Origin: Salvelinus alpinus
Lineage: Eukaryota > Chordata > Actinopteri > Salmoniformes > Salmonidae
NCBI RefSeq assembly: GCF_045679555.1
Contig: NC_092120.1
Coordinates: 10,101,305 to 10,165,304, forward strand
Length of the DNA stretch: 64,000 bases
Reading direction: 5' to 3'
This document shows positions 1 to 15,640 of the stretch, piece by piece; the first letter of the stretch is position 1; the number at the start of each line of letters is the position of its first letter. The notes under the pieces are model-generated. The model saw only the letters and a list, made by a program, of their open reading frames with translations. It searched no databases and was not told the DNA's origin. The position numbers were made by a program, and so were the translations under genes.

Positions 1-3000
1 ATCCCTCCCCCTTTTCCCATTAATCCACTTCCATTGACTCCCTCTGTAACAAATAACAACTAACCAGAAACTACAGTCTATTCCCAGTATAGCTGTGCAT
101 CCACAGGACAGATCCTTAAAGCATCTTAATCTAAATGAAGATATCTTCTCGCTCCAGTAGATACCTGATCATTACATTTAGGTTCTGGTTATACACCTTT
201 TAATCACTGACATACAATTATTCTCAATCACCTGCACCTTCCAACAACTTTATATTATATGAGTGCTTGGGCCATTCAGGGTAAAAGTCCATCATTTACA
301 CAATCAATGAACACATGGATGCATGCCAAACAAGCAGCCGCAGTACAAGGAATCTCAAACCCTTCGAAAACATAACTTATTTTACAATCTCCTTCAAATC
401 TGCTTTGCAAAATAGATCAATTCTGGATTTCAATACTATGACCCAGGACCAGGTCCAAGCTTAAGTCACTCTGGCCTGGAGTCTTAGAACAGGCTCCAAG
501 TCACACTGCCTGACACAGCTGAGAAGCTTGTGCCCCAGGTCTTTGTAGTTCAGAACGACTGCTTGCGCTACCCAGAGACACCCAGTCAAGCTTAACATCT
601 GATGTAAGGGGAAGCAGTGGATAATGGAATACCTGGGGATGCTATGCTGGGGATGTAGAGAGAGGGAGATGTCGGTCACGCTAACTAAGGATTAGCTGCA
701 TGTCAGATCTTCTGTGGGGACATATTGGATTAGAGATATCTGGGGACTTCCATGCTGGGGATAGAGGGAGTGTGTAATGTAAGAAGGGACTACGAGGGAA
801 GCAGTTAAGACTGATGTCAAATTGTGTTGGCTTTGAGGGGTGAGAGTGCTGGAAACAGCATTATTTTGGGGTTGCTCAAGAAGGAAACCTTAATCATTTG
901 TTTTTAGTAGTCGTTTTTTTCCATTTGTGCTTGAAATCAGAGGCATAAAGCGAATGATGATATTATTTATCATCTATGTATGCCATATAAAAGCAGCCAA
1001 GCTCAGCTGTGCCTTATGAGTTCCCAGCTGTATTCCACACAGTCAGAATGCAAAGCCCATCTTTACCACTGCAGCCCTGCATTCGCCCCTGTGCCCCGGA
1101 GTGTGATTAAGTGTTAAGTCTATGGATAAATTCACCACCCATCTGGGTGCTCATAATAAGCAGAAGGGGGGCTATCCAGAACACTGAGGACAGGGACCCC
1201 CGGCCCCATCCCCCTAGCTTTCCCTCACACTCCACCCCCACAAAATCCCAAATCTCTACCACTCAGCCCCAGATTGTGACCCCAGCCCCTAAAAGGTCAT
1301 GAGAGAGTTGGGTGAGGGGACTGAGGGGGCCGGCGGAGGACAGCTTGCATTCGGTCACCAAAGCAGCCCCCTACCCCAGTCCCTTCATTGTTTATTGTCG
1401 CCTCAGACTTGGCAGTGAACTTCACAGTTTCCATTGTGACTGTGGCGCGAAGGTGGCTAAGCCCCCCAGGACGATGAAAAGGGGGTTCAGGGTCGAGGCA
1501 GAGAAAGCAAACACAAGTAAATCCCTTCATTGGTTGCGTCCTCTCTATATTTTTCCCTGTGTCGGTTTGTATGTTTTTGTGTGTGTGGGGGGGGCTGCTA
1601 GTGAGTCAAGCCCAGTTGCAAGTGTGTCGCAGAATCCTTAATTGACTTGTCCCATACTATCCCCTCTCCCTAACCCTGGGAACCCCTGCATGAAGGGGAG
1701 AGGCCGACTTTGGAAATAGACGGATGCCATAGTGAAAATTTACGTATTTTATGTGTGCTTCACTGTATTCACAGTGCTTTCTCACATTTTTTGTGTTGAT
1801 AAGCTCCATTAGGTGAAATGGACAAGATCAATGACCATGCTATAATAAGCATAGAATTCTAAAGGCCTAGTTGTATTATCAGCTCAAGTCGTACCACAGG
1901 AAGACCCTCTGGTATAGGCATAAACATGCCTTATTACCAGTGGATATTGCTATAGCCAGCAGCTCTCCCTCTCTCCTTTCACCTTTTCCTTCACTAGCCT
2001 CCTTCACTCTTCATCATAGCAGAGGGATAGGCACAGATGATGTCTACTGAATTAGGCCCATGCAGGCAGGCAGGCATAATGGATGGAGGGGAGGGGGGGA
2101 GATAGGCCTGTATAAGTATTGGGGACTGATTCCTGGGCCCAGCTGGGATTGAGGATTGGGGGTGCTGGGTCAGGGGGCTGTGTGGATTTGGGGACTGACG
2201 TCGCAGGGCTGGGCCTATTGTCCCACTAATAGGAGTTAAACTCCCCTCTCTACCCCTCTCCCAGCCCTCCCCCCTTGACTAGCTGCATGGCACGCTCTTC
2301 TTTATGGCTGCCGATGGTGCACCAGCAGATCTGCTCCCAGCATAGCTCCTCTCCTATTGTTTAAACAGCCACTTCTTCATTAATTGCCAGCCAATTTGGC
2401 ATTCGCGTGTGTGTGAACACGAGACCCTTTTCCCATTGCGCTAATCAATTCACTTCCGCATACAAGCTATTCCTTACACACCCATGGGTGTGTTCAGCAA
2501 GGGTAGGGGGCATTTAATGACCAATAATTACAAGGGGTGGCGTTGTAGGAATGTGGGCAATGTTGGCAACAGACCAAGCATCCATTATGCAATGTTTTGA
2601 GATAACATATTTAGCTTGTCTGTTATTCATCATTCTACAACCCTTAATAGCCTATTTAATGACAATACATTCTAATGACAACACACTGTGATGATTAATT
2701 CATCAGTATTTTAACACTTGTTCTAACTACATGCTCCAAGCATATTTTTCATTTATTTTGAGTCTGTATTAAAGCGAAAATCACTTTCCTCAATTTTTCT
2801 CACACCCAGTTTGCTGTAAATGGGTTAGGCATATAATTCTTTCAGCACACTGTGGCCATGTAAAAACAGCACAATCGAAATAAGAAAGATCCGAAATGAT
2901 CCAACTTCGCTTTCCCTTTGCCTCGGCCTGAGTTGCTCAGAAATATATTAGAGAGATGCAGTGGAGCGCATTTTGTCAAGGCAATCGCAACCCGAATCGG

Positions 3001-3192
3001 GATGACCAAAATGTATTGACATTGTTGCACAGAAATTGCCTATGTCATCTTGTACTGCTGCTTGTGAAAGTGGCTTCTGTCAAGAAGTCAACATCAGGTC
3101 TCATTGGCCACCAGCATTTGATTGAATGGATTTCACTTTCAAGAACAGGAAGTCTAGTTTATCTTTAATTGAAAACAATGCCAGAACAAAGG
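1..3192. other. No gene recognised
   Basis: Only short chance reading frames are present. The stretch includes purine-rich and GGGG-rich tracts around 2080-2200 and an AT-rich part near 2580-2800. No transposon family was recognised. The less repetitive 2270-2420 part could be conserved non-coding DNA, but this is a guess. Confidence 0.5.
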
Positions 3193-4150
3193 TTGTTCCA
3201 TGTTTCTATTCAGTAAAAGGGGCATCGGTATTGTTCCATGTTTCTATTCAGTAAAAGGGGCATCGGTATTGTTCCATGTTTCTATTCAGTAAAAGGGGCA
3301 TCGGTATTGTTCCATGTTTCTATTCAGTAAAAGGGGCATCGGTATTGTTCCATGTTTCTATTCAGTAAAAGGGGCATCGGTATTGTTTCATGTTTCTATT
3401 CAGTAAAAGGGGCATCGGTATTGTTCCATGTTTCTATTCAGTAAAAGGGGCATCGGTATTGTTCCATGTTTCTATTCAGTAAAAGGGGCATCGGTATTGT
3501 TCCATGTTTCTATTCAGTAAAAGGGGCATCGGTATTGTTCCATGTTTCTATTCAGTAAAAGGGGCATCGGTATTGTTCCATGTTTCTATTCAGTAAAAGG
3601 GGCATCGGTATTGTTCCATGTTTCTATTCAGTAAAAGGGGCATCGGTATTGTTCCATGTTTCTATTCAGTAAAAGGGGCATCGGTATTGTTCCATGTTTC
3701 TATTCAGTAAAAGGGGCATCGGTATTGTTCCATGTTTCTATTCAGTAAAAGGGGCATCGGTATTGTTCCATGTTTCTATTCAGTAAAAGGGGCATCGGTA
3801 TTGTTCCATGTTTCTATTCAGTAAAAGGGGCATCGGTATTGTTCCATGTTTCTATTCAGTAAAAGGGGCATCGGTATTGTTCCATGTTTCTATTCAGTAA
3901 AAGGGGCATCGGTATTGTTCCATGTTTCTATTCAGTAAAAGGGGCATCGGTATTGTTCCATGTTTCTATTCAGTAAAAGGGGCATCGGTATTGTTTCATG
4001 TTTCTATTCAGTAAAAGGGGCATCGGTATTGTTCCATGTTTCTATTCAGTAAAAGGGGCATCGGTATTGTTTCATGTTTCTATTCAGTAAAAGGGGCATC
4101 GGTATTGTTTCATGTTTCTATTCAGTAAAAGGGGCATCGGTATTGTTTCA
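3193..4150. repeat. 38-bp minisatellite, 25 full copies plus a partial one
   Basis: The unit begins TTGTTCCATGTTTCTATTCA and continues AGT-type sequence to ATCGGTA, 38 bp in all. Starts fall exactly every 38 bases from 3193 to 4105, with a partial copy at 4143. Copies are nearly identical. The only variant I saw is C to T in TTGTTCC/TTGTTTC, in copies 6, 22, 24 and 25 and in the partial copy. There are no spacers, so this is not a CRISPR array. Confidence 0.97.
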
Positions 4151-7314
<3,164 letters not shown>

Positions 7315-8132
7315 ATATATAGAAATGTCCTTGTTTTTGAAAGAAAAGCACACTTTTCTTTTAGTCCATTAAAATAACATCAAATTGATCCGAAATACAG
7401 TGTAGACATTGTTAATGTTGTAAATGACTATTGTAGCTGGAAACGGCAGATTTTTTATGGAACATCTACATAGGCGTACAGAGGCCCATTATCAGCAACC
7501 ATCACTCCTGTGTTCCAATGGCACGCTGTGTTAGCTAATCCAAGTTTATAATTTTAAAAGGCTAACTGATCATTAGAAAACCCTTTTGCAATTATGCTAG
7601 CACAGCTGAAAACTGTTGTGTTGATTAAAGAAGCAATAAAACTGGCCTTCTTTAGACTAGTTGAGTATCTGGAGCATCAGCATGTGTGGGTTTGATTACA
7701 GGCTCAAAATGGCCAGAAACAAATAACTTTCTTCTGAAACTCATCAGTCTATTCTTGTTCTGAGAAATGAAGGCTATTCTATGCGAGAAATTGCCAAGAA
7801 ACGGAAGATCTCGTACAATGCCGTGTACAACTCCCTTCACAGAACAGCGCAAACTGGCTCTAACCAGAATAGAAAGAGGAGTGGGAGGCCCCGGTGCACA
7901 ACTGAGCAAGAGGACAAGTATATTAGAGTGTCTAGTTTGAGAAACATACACCTCACAAGTCCTCAACTGGCAGCTTCATTAAATAGTATCCTCAAAACAC
8001 CAGTCTCAACGTCAACAGAGAAGAGGCAACTTCTGATCAGTTTGATGTTATTTTAATGGACAAAAAAAGGGCTTTTCTTTCAAAAACAAGGGCATTTTCA
8101 AGTGACCCCAAACTTTTGAACGGTAGTGTATA
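7315..8132 (+). mobile_element. Internally deleted Tc1-like transposon
   Basis: Inverted ends are visible. The left end has AATGTCCTTGTTTTTGAAAG and the right end its complement (CTTTCAAAAACAAGGGCATT), followed by CCCCAAACTTTTGAACGGTA. In between, 7781-8020 encodes the N-terminal helix-turn-helix part of a Tc1 transposase (MREIAKKRKISYNAVYNSL, then RKRSGRPRCTTEQEDKYI). The DDE catalytic part is missing, because the frame jumps to the 3' end near 8022. The outermost bases of the left end are also gone. It is non-autonomous. Confidence 0.8.
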
Positions 8133-8134
8133 TA

Positions 8135-9529
8135 CAGCTCATTCAGAAAGTATTCAGACCCCTTGACTTTTTCCACTTTTTGTTACGTTACAGACTTGTT
8201 CTAAAATTGATTAAATAAAACATTTATGCAAATGTATTAAAAATAAAAAATAGAAATACCTTATTTACATAAGTATTCAGACCCTTTGCTATGAGACTCG
8301 AAATTGAGCTCAGGTGCATCCTGTTTCCAATGATCATCCTTAAGATGTTTCTACGACTTGATTGGAGTCCACTTGTGGTAAATTCCATTGATTGGACATG
8401 ATTTGGAAAGGCACACACCTGTCTATATAAGGTCCCACAGTTGACAGAGCATGTCAGAGCAAAAACCAAGCCATGAAGTCGAAGGAATTGTCGGTAGATC
8501 TCTGATCTTGTGTCGAGGCACAAATCTGGGGAAGGGTACCAACAAATGTATGCAGCATTGAAGGTCCCCAAGAACACAGTGGCCTCCATCATTCTTAAAT
8601 GGAAGAAGTTTGGAACCACCAAGACTCTTCCTAGAGCTGGCTGCCCGACCAAACTGAGCAATCGGGGGAGAAGGACCTTGGTCAGGGAGAACCCGATGAC
8701 TACTCTGACAGAGCTCTAGAGTTCCTCTGTGGAGATGGGAGAACCTTCCAGAAGGACAACCATCTCTGCAGCTCTCCACCAATCAGGGCTTTATGGTAGA
8801 GTGGCCAGACTGAAGCCACTACTCAGTAAAAGGCACATGACAACCCGCTTGGCGTTTGCGAAAAGTCATCGAAAGGACTCCCAGTCCATGAGAAACAAGA
8901 TTCTCTGGTCTGATTAAATCAAGATTGAACTCTTTGGCCTGAATGCCAAACATCACATCTGGAGGAAACCTGAAACCATTCCTACGGGGAGGCATGGTGG
9001 TGGTAGCATCATGCTGTGCAGATGTTTTTCAGCGGCAGGGACTGGGAGACTAGTCAGGATCGAGGGAAAGATGAACGAACAAAAGTACAGAGAAATCCTT
9101 GATGAAAACCTGCTCCAGAGCGCTCAGGACCTCAGACTGGGTTCAAGGTTCACCTTCCAACAGGACAACGACCCTAAGCACACAGCCAAGACAACGCAGG
9201 AGTGGATCTGCAGAGAAGAATGGGAGAAACTCCCCAAATACAAGTGTGCCAAGCTTGTAGCGTCATACCCTAGAAGACTCGAGGCTGTAATCGTTGCCAA
9301 AGGTGCTTCAACAAAGTATGAGTAAAGGGTCTGAATACTGTAATATCTCAGTTATTTTTTTTCAATACATTTGCAAACATTTCTAAAAAACAGTTTTTGC
9401 TTTGTAATTATGGGGTATTATGTGTAGATTGATGAAGAAAAAAAACAATTTAATACATTTTAGAATAATGCTGTAACGTAACAAAATGTGGAAAAAGTGA
9501 AGGTGTCTGAATACTTTCCAAATGCACTG
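8135..9529 (+). mobile_element. Full-length Tc1-like transposon, decayed
   Basis: Imperfect inverted ends (GAAAGTATTCAGACCCC at the left, its counterpart TCTGAATACTTTCC at the right) lie inside TA flanks. The length is about 1.4 kb. A transposase pseudogene lies within. The element starts two bases after the end of the neighbouring deleted Tc1 copy. Confidence 0.85.
8473..9325 (+). pseudogene. Tc1 transposase pseudogene
   Basis: Fragments in different frames resemble a Tc1/mariner transposase. They are a paired-like DNA-binding part (SRHKSGEGYQQMYAALKVPK, WKKFGTTKTLPRAGCPTKLS), a middle part (FAKSHRKDSQSMRNKILWSD) and a catalytic part with QQDNDPKHTAKTTQEW. Stops and frameshifts separate them near 8493, 8719 and 8917. 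The end is altered after EEWEKLPKYK, where the usual SPDLNPIE region is missing or out of frame. It is not functional. Confidence 0.85.
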
Positions 9530-9666
9530 TATATATATATATATATATATATTAACACTTAACTTGACACCCAGCATCATAACATGTTATGACACGGGCA
9601 TAACCATGTCATGTCATAACAGCTGACATAACTTGTCATAATATAGTCATAACACTGTCATGACAT

Positions 9667-10600
9667 ATCAAATCAAATTTTATTTGTCACATGTGCCAAA
9701 TACAACAGGTGTAGACCATACAGTGAAATGCTTACTTACAAGCCCTTAACCAACAACGCCGTAAAAAAAAAAAAAGTGTTAAATTATTTACTCAAATAAA
9801 CTGAAGTAAAAAAGAAATAAAGAAAAAAGAACAAAGAAAAAAGAGAAATAATTAAAGAGCAACAATAAAATAACAGTAGCGAGGCTATATACAGTACTTG
9901 GGGTACCGGGACCGAGTCAATGTGCGGGGGCACAGCTTAGTCGAAGTAATTAAGGTAATATGTACATGTAGTGACTGTGCATAGATAATAAACAGAGAGT
10001 AACAGCAGTGTAAAAATGTGTGTGTGGGGGGGGGGGGGTCAATGCAAATAGTCCGGGTTGCCATTTGATTAATTGTTCAGCAGTCTTATGGCTTGGGGGT
10101 AGAAGCTGTTAAGAAGTCTTTTGGACCTAGACTTGGTGCTCTGGTACCACTTTCCGTGCAGTAGCAGAGAGAACAGTATATGACTAGGGTGGCTGGATGG
10201 CAGGAAGCTTGGCCCTAGTGATGTACTGGGCTGTTCGCACTACCATCTATAGTGCATTGCGGTCGGAGGCCGAGAAGTTGCCATACCAGGCGGTGATGCA
10301 ACCAGTCAGGATGCTCTTGATGGTGCAGCTGTATAACTTTTTGAGAATCTGAGGACCAATGCCAAATCTTTTCAATCTCCTGAGGGGGGAATAGGCGTTG
10401 TCGTGCCCTCTTCATGACTGTCTTGGTGTGTTTGGACCATGATAGTTTGTTGGTGATGTTGACACCAAGGAACTTGAAGCTCTCAACTGGCTCCACTACA
10501 GCCCCGTCAATGAGAATGGGGGTGTGCTCGGCCCTCCTTTTCCTGTAGTCCACCATCATCTCCTTTGTCTTGCTCACGTTGAGTTAGAGGTTGTTATCCT
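9667..10600 (-). mobile_element. 5'-truncated L2/Rex-like LINE fragment
   Basis: The 3' end on the minus strand shows the (ATTTGAT)-type tail at 9667-9680, followed by the familiar untranslated region. At 10380-10577 is the end of the reverse transcriptase reading frame (YRKRRAEHTPILIDG, SFKFLGVNITNKLSWSKHTK), with frameshifts. It is truncated at about 10600. Confidence 0.85.
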
Positions 10601-12260
10601 TCAGGAGCAGGACAAGACACCCTCTTTTTGATTGATGACTGACATAAGGGCATGTACTGTACGTGATAGGCCTATCTGGCATTATGATGGTCATAATGCT
10701 TCATGACAGTGCCATAAAGTGTATTTTCAACAAGCTATTTAAAATACGATGAAAAAAGATCACTGTAAAGAATTCATTACAACAACAACAACAAAGGAAT
10801 TAAGAAACAAACTTTCAAACGAAAGGAAACTTCTTAGCAGGGGATAAACTCATTTGAATAAAGTCATCATGTTGTTCCTCTTTGGTGTCTTTTTTCTCTC
10901 CTAAAAAAGTGGATTCTTGATGATGAGAAGGGGAAGCATATTGTACTGCAGCTTTACTAAAAACACAGTCATAGTAGCTACAAGCAAGTTGAAGGTCTGT
11001 TCAATGAAGACCATTCACCAACTCAAGTCATCTCATCATCTCAACTCCACCAGCCTCAAAGAAGTTCTCAACCTTGGGTACAATAACGAATGTTTAAATA
11101 GAAAAACACATTCAGCCACCCTCTGCCCCAACGGTCCTCACTATGGCTCCATTACCAAAGCTGTTGGAATGGAATGCGGTGCGGCTCACAGTAGGACAGA
11201 CCAGCCAATTAACAGGCATCTGCCCCCCAACACACACAATACGCACCCCTCTTAAGGGAGAACAACAGGCTAGTGGCAGCGTGTTATTCATTAGGTAGTC
11301 TTCTGTTCATATAAAGGGATCTAATTGGGGATCGGTCCAAGTGGGAGTGGCCTGGTCTATTATGAGGGAGATATCAACATGCAAAACAAGGATCTGGGAG
11401 GAGAATGAGATGCATGTTTTTTAGCCATCTGAGGGAAGAGGCATAGATCCTACCTACACACAGTTTTTGTTATCTTCTTAACTAGCTCATTAGTAAGTAG
11501 CTCAGTGACTGTTCCTATCCTAATCCTCCTGGTTCTCACCATCATTAAATCTGATCCTCATCATCTGACGAAGAGGACCGTTTTCTTCTTCTATGTAATG
11601 GTAGTGTCTAATGAAAGTCAAATTTTGCATCTTTTATCAAGTGAATGAATGAGTATCTATATAATTGTTTTAGATTATATCAAAAGTATACTGTCTTTAG
11701 AATAGTAGTTCAAATATAATACTATTGCGCAATAATACTTAATAGACCTCTTACAAAAAGTAACAGATCTTCTGGTCACTCATCCTACTCTAAAATCAAG
11801 CTTACTGTCCCATGCTCCCCACCCACAGTACAACTTTTATTAAACTCACCATACAATGTACTCCCCCTTAAAACATTTTTTACACATCTTGAACACCAAA
11901 TATAATGTTTTACACAGTCTGGTAAGGGAGTGAAGGTGGTCATGCTTGCCAATTTTACTGGACAACATCAATCAACTGTCCCCCATGGGCTCGTTAAAAC
12001 TATACTACAGCTGTATCAGCATCTCATATCATATATTCTCCTAATCTGGCCATTAAAGTTGCTAGGGGGATAGAAAGGACATGAAAATATATATATAATT
12101 AGGGGTCTGGTCCAACTGGGAATGTCCAGAGATATATACATATGCAAAGAGTCAGAGAGAAACAGACACAAAACATGTCTACCCATTCCAGCTTTAAAAA
12201 AAGGTATAGACAGTCACCCCTCAGCCCACACCCCTTTGTGATTTTCTTAGCGAACTCATT
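10601..12260. other. No gene recognised
   Basis: AT-rich anonymous DNA. Short frames only, with no codon pattern or splice context supporting a gene. Confidence 0.5.
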
Positions 12261-12403
12261 AGGCAGCCCAATTCTGATATTTTTCCCACTATTTAGTCCT
12301 TTGACCAATCACATCAGATGTTTCACATCAGCTCTTTTTCAGAGCTGATCTGATTGGTCAAAAGACCAATTAGTGGAAAAGAAATATCAGAATTGCGCTG
12401 CCT
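12261..12403. mobile_element. Palindromic MITE-like element
   Basis: Long inverted arms. AGGCAGCCCAATTCTGATAT at the left pairs with ATATCAGAATTGCGCTGCCT at the right. Further in, CCTTTGACCAATCACATCAG pairs with CTGATCTGATTGGTCAAAAG. The centre is about 20-30 bp. It has no coding capacity. The arms resemble short hAT-type MITEs, but no clean 8-bp target duplication was found, so the superfamily is uncertain. Confidence 0.6.
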
Positions 12404-14000
12404 GTCTAAGCGCAGCTTTTGTGATTTCTCATAATCATCCTGGTTCTTCTCACCACCAATAAATCAGTTCCTTCTGAAAATGTACCTTCATCTGCTGAGC
12501 CCAGTATGTTTAAATCTACATACTGCAAGTATCATATGGTGTCAATGTGTACATAATGTTTTGTAGACTCGTAGTGAAGCCGATCAGGCTTTACTGTGCA
12601 ACATCACTCAAATATCCCTCATTGACAATAAACCTCTGTATGATGCAGTAGGTTTAAGAACAAAACATCTAACCTCATATATTGTCCTAATCTAGCCAGT
12701 AAAGGTTGGTGTCACAGAGATCAGATCAGAGAGCAGATGGCTTGAAGATGGTTGTTGCTATGGTATTACAGGTCTGGACAGTGCGAAGTTATCCATGTCT
12801 TATCGATCAGTGAGAGGTTATTATGTCTCTAAGGTCTCTAAGGGCAACATCATACATTTCAGAGTGCTTCAGGACTTTATAGAAGAGAAGATAAACTAGT
12901 ATTGTCTGTTTGGAGTATGTTAATTTACTCAAATCGGTCAAATTCATATTTTGTAGCACATACAATTCTGTATATGTTATCACAATTGAAAGGAATTCAG
13001 GGCTTCAGAATGAAGTTACTTTGGATTCAACATTCAAATTACAGGGATGCTCAACACTCAACAAACTGACATGAACCTTCAACCTGAAATGCATCAGACG
13101 ATGTGAATCAGTAATCTTACCCTGCAGGTACATCAGCTTATAATAGCCTATGATATTTCACCCAAGAGGAAATGGCAAAGGGCATTTCAATCGATAGGAG
13201 CACTTTATCCTCCATAGTATGCATAGAGACTAATAGAGTTATTCCCAGGCATCTGTGGTTAAACAGTGAGCAGTAAGCATGGCTGTATTGAGAGCCCTCT
13301 GTAGCTCATTGTCCGCCCAGCAGTAGCAAAGCTTTATCCTGTTAGCCACATAATGGGGTTTAGGGTTTCACATAGCGACGATCACAGTGGTCTAATCTGA
13401 GCTGGCCTGGCAAGACCGCCTCTCACTGCATGCATACGGCTCAGATTTTCACACCATTCCTCTCTACAAGACTTGTGGTCATGGAGGAAATAGGATGGAG
13501 GAGAGTAGAGATAAAGATGAAGATTATTTGCTTCCCCACCTTTGACTTTTCCCTGTTTACATTATAGAAAACCAATATTTCCTGTAGCAGACTTGTCCTT
13601 GACTACACAATATACCAGAAACTACATTCCATTTCATTGAATAGTAAGTCGTCAGAAAATAAACAAGCTGAGGCGTATAAAGAAGACCAAAAAACAGGGG
13701 GCAAAACAACCCAACACCCAACACCCTGCCCAACCGCCAGTGAAAAAAGACCACTTTGATATATGTTCTTGAAATAAAGGTGTCATGTACTGACTTATAC
13801 TGACAGTGGAATAAAAAGGTCCATGGCAACTGGACCAGATGAACTGGTTTGGAACGTATATCCCACTGGGCTGATACAACTACTGAACAATGTAGATCAG
13901 ACAGAGCTTTAGTGTAAGATGACACCGCTACATAACCTTATGCAGGATACAATGGTCTCATACTGATTATGAGTATATTGTGTGTGTGTGTATATATATA
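12404..14000. other. No gene recognised
   Basis: Anonymous sequence. Short reading frames at 13557-13925 on the minus strand show no protein family resemblance. A short GT/TA tract at 13979-14000 precedes the next transposon. Confidence 0.45.
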
Positions 14001-15570
14001 CACTGCTCAAAAAAATAAAGGGAACACTTAAACAACACAATGTAACTCCAAGTCAATCACACTTGTGTGAAATCAAACTGTCCACGTAGGAAGCAACACT
14101 GATTGACAATAAATGTCACATGCTGTTGTGCAAATGGAATAGACAACAGGTGGAAATTATAGGCAATTAGCAAGACACTCCCAATAAAGGAGTGGTTCTG
14201 CAGGTGGTGACCACAGACCACTTCTCAGTTCCTATGCTTCCTGGCTGATGTTTTGGTCACTTTTGAATGCTGGCGGTGCTTTCACTCTAGTGGTAGCATG
14301 AGACGGAGTCTACAACCCACACAAGTGGCTCAGGTAGTGCAGCTCATCCAGGATGGCACATCAATGCGAGCTGTGGCAAGAAGGTTTGCTGTGTCTGTCA
14401 GCGTAGTGTCCAGAGCATGGAGGCGCTACCAGGAGACAGGCCAGTACATCAGGAGACGTGGAGGAGGCCGTAGGAGGGCAACAATCCAGCAGCAGGACCG
14501 CTACCTCCGCCTTTGTGCAAGAAGGAGCAGGAGGAGCACTGCCAGAGCCCTGCAAAATGACCTCCAGCAGGCCACAAATGTGCATGTGTCTGCTCAAACG
14601 GTCAGAAACAGACTCCATGAGGGTGGTATGAGGGCCCGACGTCCACAGGTGGGGGCTGTGCTTACAGCCCAACACCGTGCAGGACGTTTGGCATTTGCCA
14701 GAGAACACCAAGATTGGCAAATTCGCCACTGGCACCCTGTGCTCTTCACAGATGAAAGCAGGTTCACACTGAGCACATTTGACAGTCTGGAGACGCCGTG
14801 GAGAACGTTCTGCTGCCTGCAACATCCTCCAGCATGACCGGTTTGGCGGTGGGTCAGTCATGGTGTGGGGTGGCATTTCTTTGGGGGGCCGCACAGCCCT
14901 CCATGGGCTCGCCAGAGGTAGCCTGACTGCCATTAGGTACCGAGATGAGATCCTCAGACCCCTTGTGAGACCATATGCTGGTGCGGTTGGCCCTGGGTTC
15001 CTCCTAATGCAAGACAATGCTAGACCTCATGTGGCTGGAGTGTGTCAGCAGTTCCTGCAAGAGGAAGGCATTGATGCTATGGACTGGCCCGCCCGTTCCC
15101 CAGACCTGAATCCAATTGAGCACATCTGGGACATCATGTCTCGCTCCATCCACCAACGCCACGTTGCACCACAGACTGTCCAGGAGTTGGCAGATGCTTT
15201 AGTCCAGGTCTGGGAGGAGATCCCTCAGGAGACCATCCGCCACCTCATCAGGAGCATGCCCAGGCGTTGTAGGGAGGTCATACAGGCACGTGGAGGCCAC
15301 ACACACTCCTGAGCCTCATTTTGACTTGTTTTAAGGACATTACATCAAAGTTGGATCAGCCTGTAGTGTGGTTTTCCACTTTAATTTTGAGTGTGACTCC
15401 AAATCCAGACCTCCATGGGTTGATACATTTGATTTCCATTGATAATTTTGGTGTGATTTTGTTGTCAGCACATTCAACTATGTAAAGAAAAAAGTATTTA
15501 ATAAGAATAGTTCATTCATTCAGATCTAGGATGTGTTATTTTAGTGTTCCCTTTATTTTTTTGAGCAGTG
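14001..15570 (+). mobile_element. Full-length Tc1-like transposon with intact ends
   Basis: The terminal inverted repeats are nearly perfect. CACTGCTCAAAAAAATAAAG at the left mirrors CTTTATTTTTTTGAGCAGTG at the right. They are flanked by TA-rich target sequence. The length is 1,570 bp. It holds one transposase gene that is almost open. Confidence 0.93.
14253..15312 (+). pseudogene. Tc1 transposase, two frames split near 14780
   Basis: The first part (14295-14780, frame of [20 protein letters not shown]) has the helix-turn-helix DNA-binding regions ([40 protein letters not shown]) and the first catalytic Asp in VLFTDESRF. The second part (from about 14780 to the TGA at 15310-15312) has GGGSVMVWGGISL, the second Asp in LLMQDNARPH and the catalytic Glu in DLNPIEHIWD, so the DD34E triad is present. 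The two parts are in different frames. A small indel in the segment after STFD (about 14778-14795) seems to break the gene. Confidence 0.88.
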
Positions 15571-15640
15571 TATATATATATATATACACACACATATATA
15601 TATATATACACACATACATACACAAATAAGTTTTTCCCAG
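15571..15640. repeat. TA/CA-rich simple repeat
   Basis: Alternating TATA and CACA tracts lie between two Tc1 elements. Confidence 0.8.

Noticed and set aside
461-679. Short open frame on the minus strand
   Set aside because: No family resemblance, no splice context, and a length expected by chance.
1297-1641. Overlapping open frames on both strands
   Set aside because: GC-richer sequence gives longer chance frames. No domain or splice signal supports either.
3193-4150. Regular repeat array resembling CRISPR
   Set aside because: Repeats are contiguous 38-mers with no variable spacers, in a vertebrate genome. It is a minisatellite.
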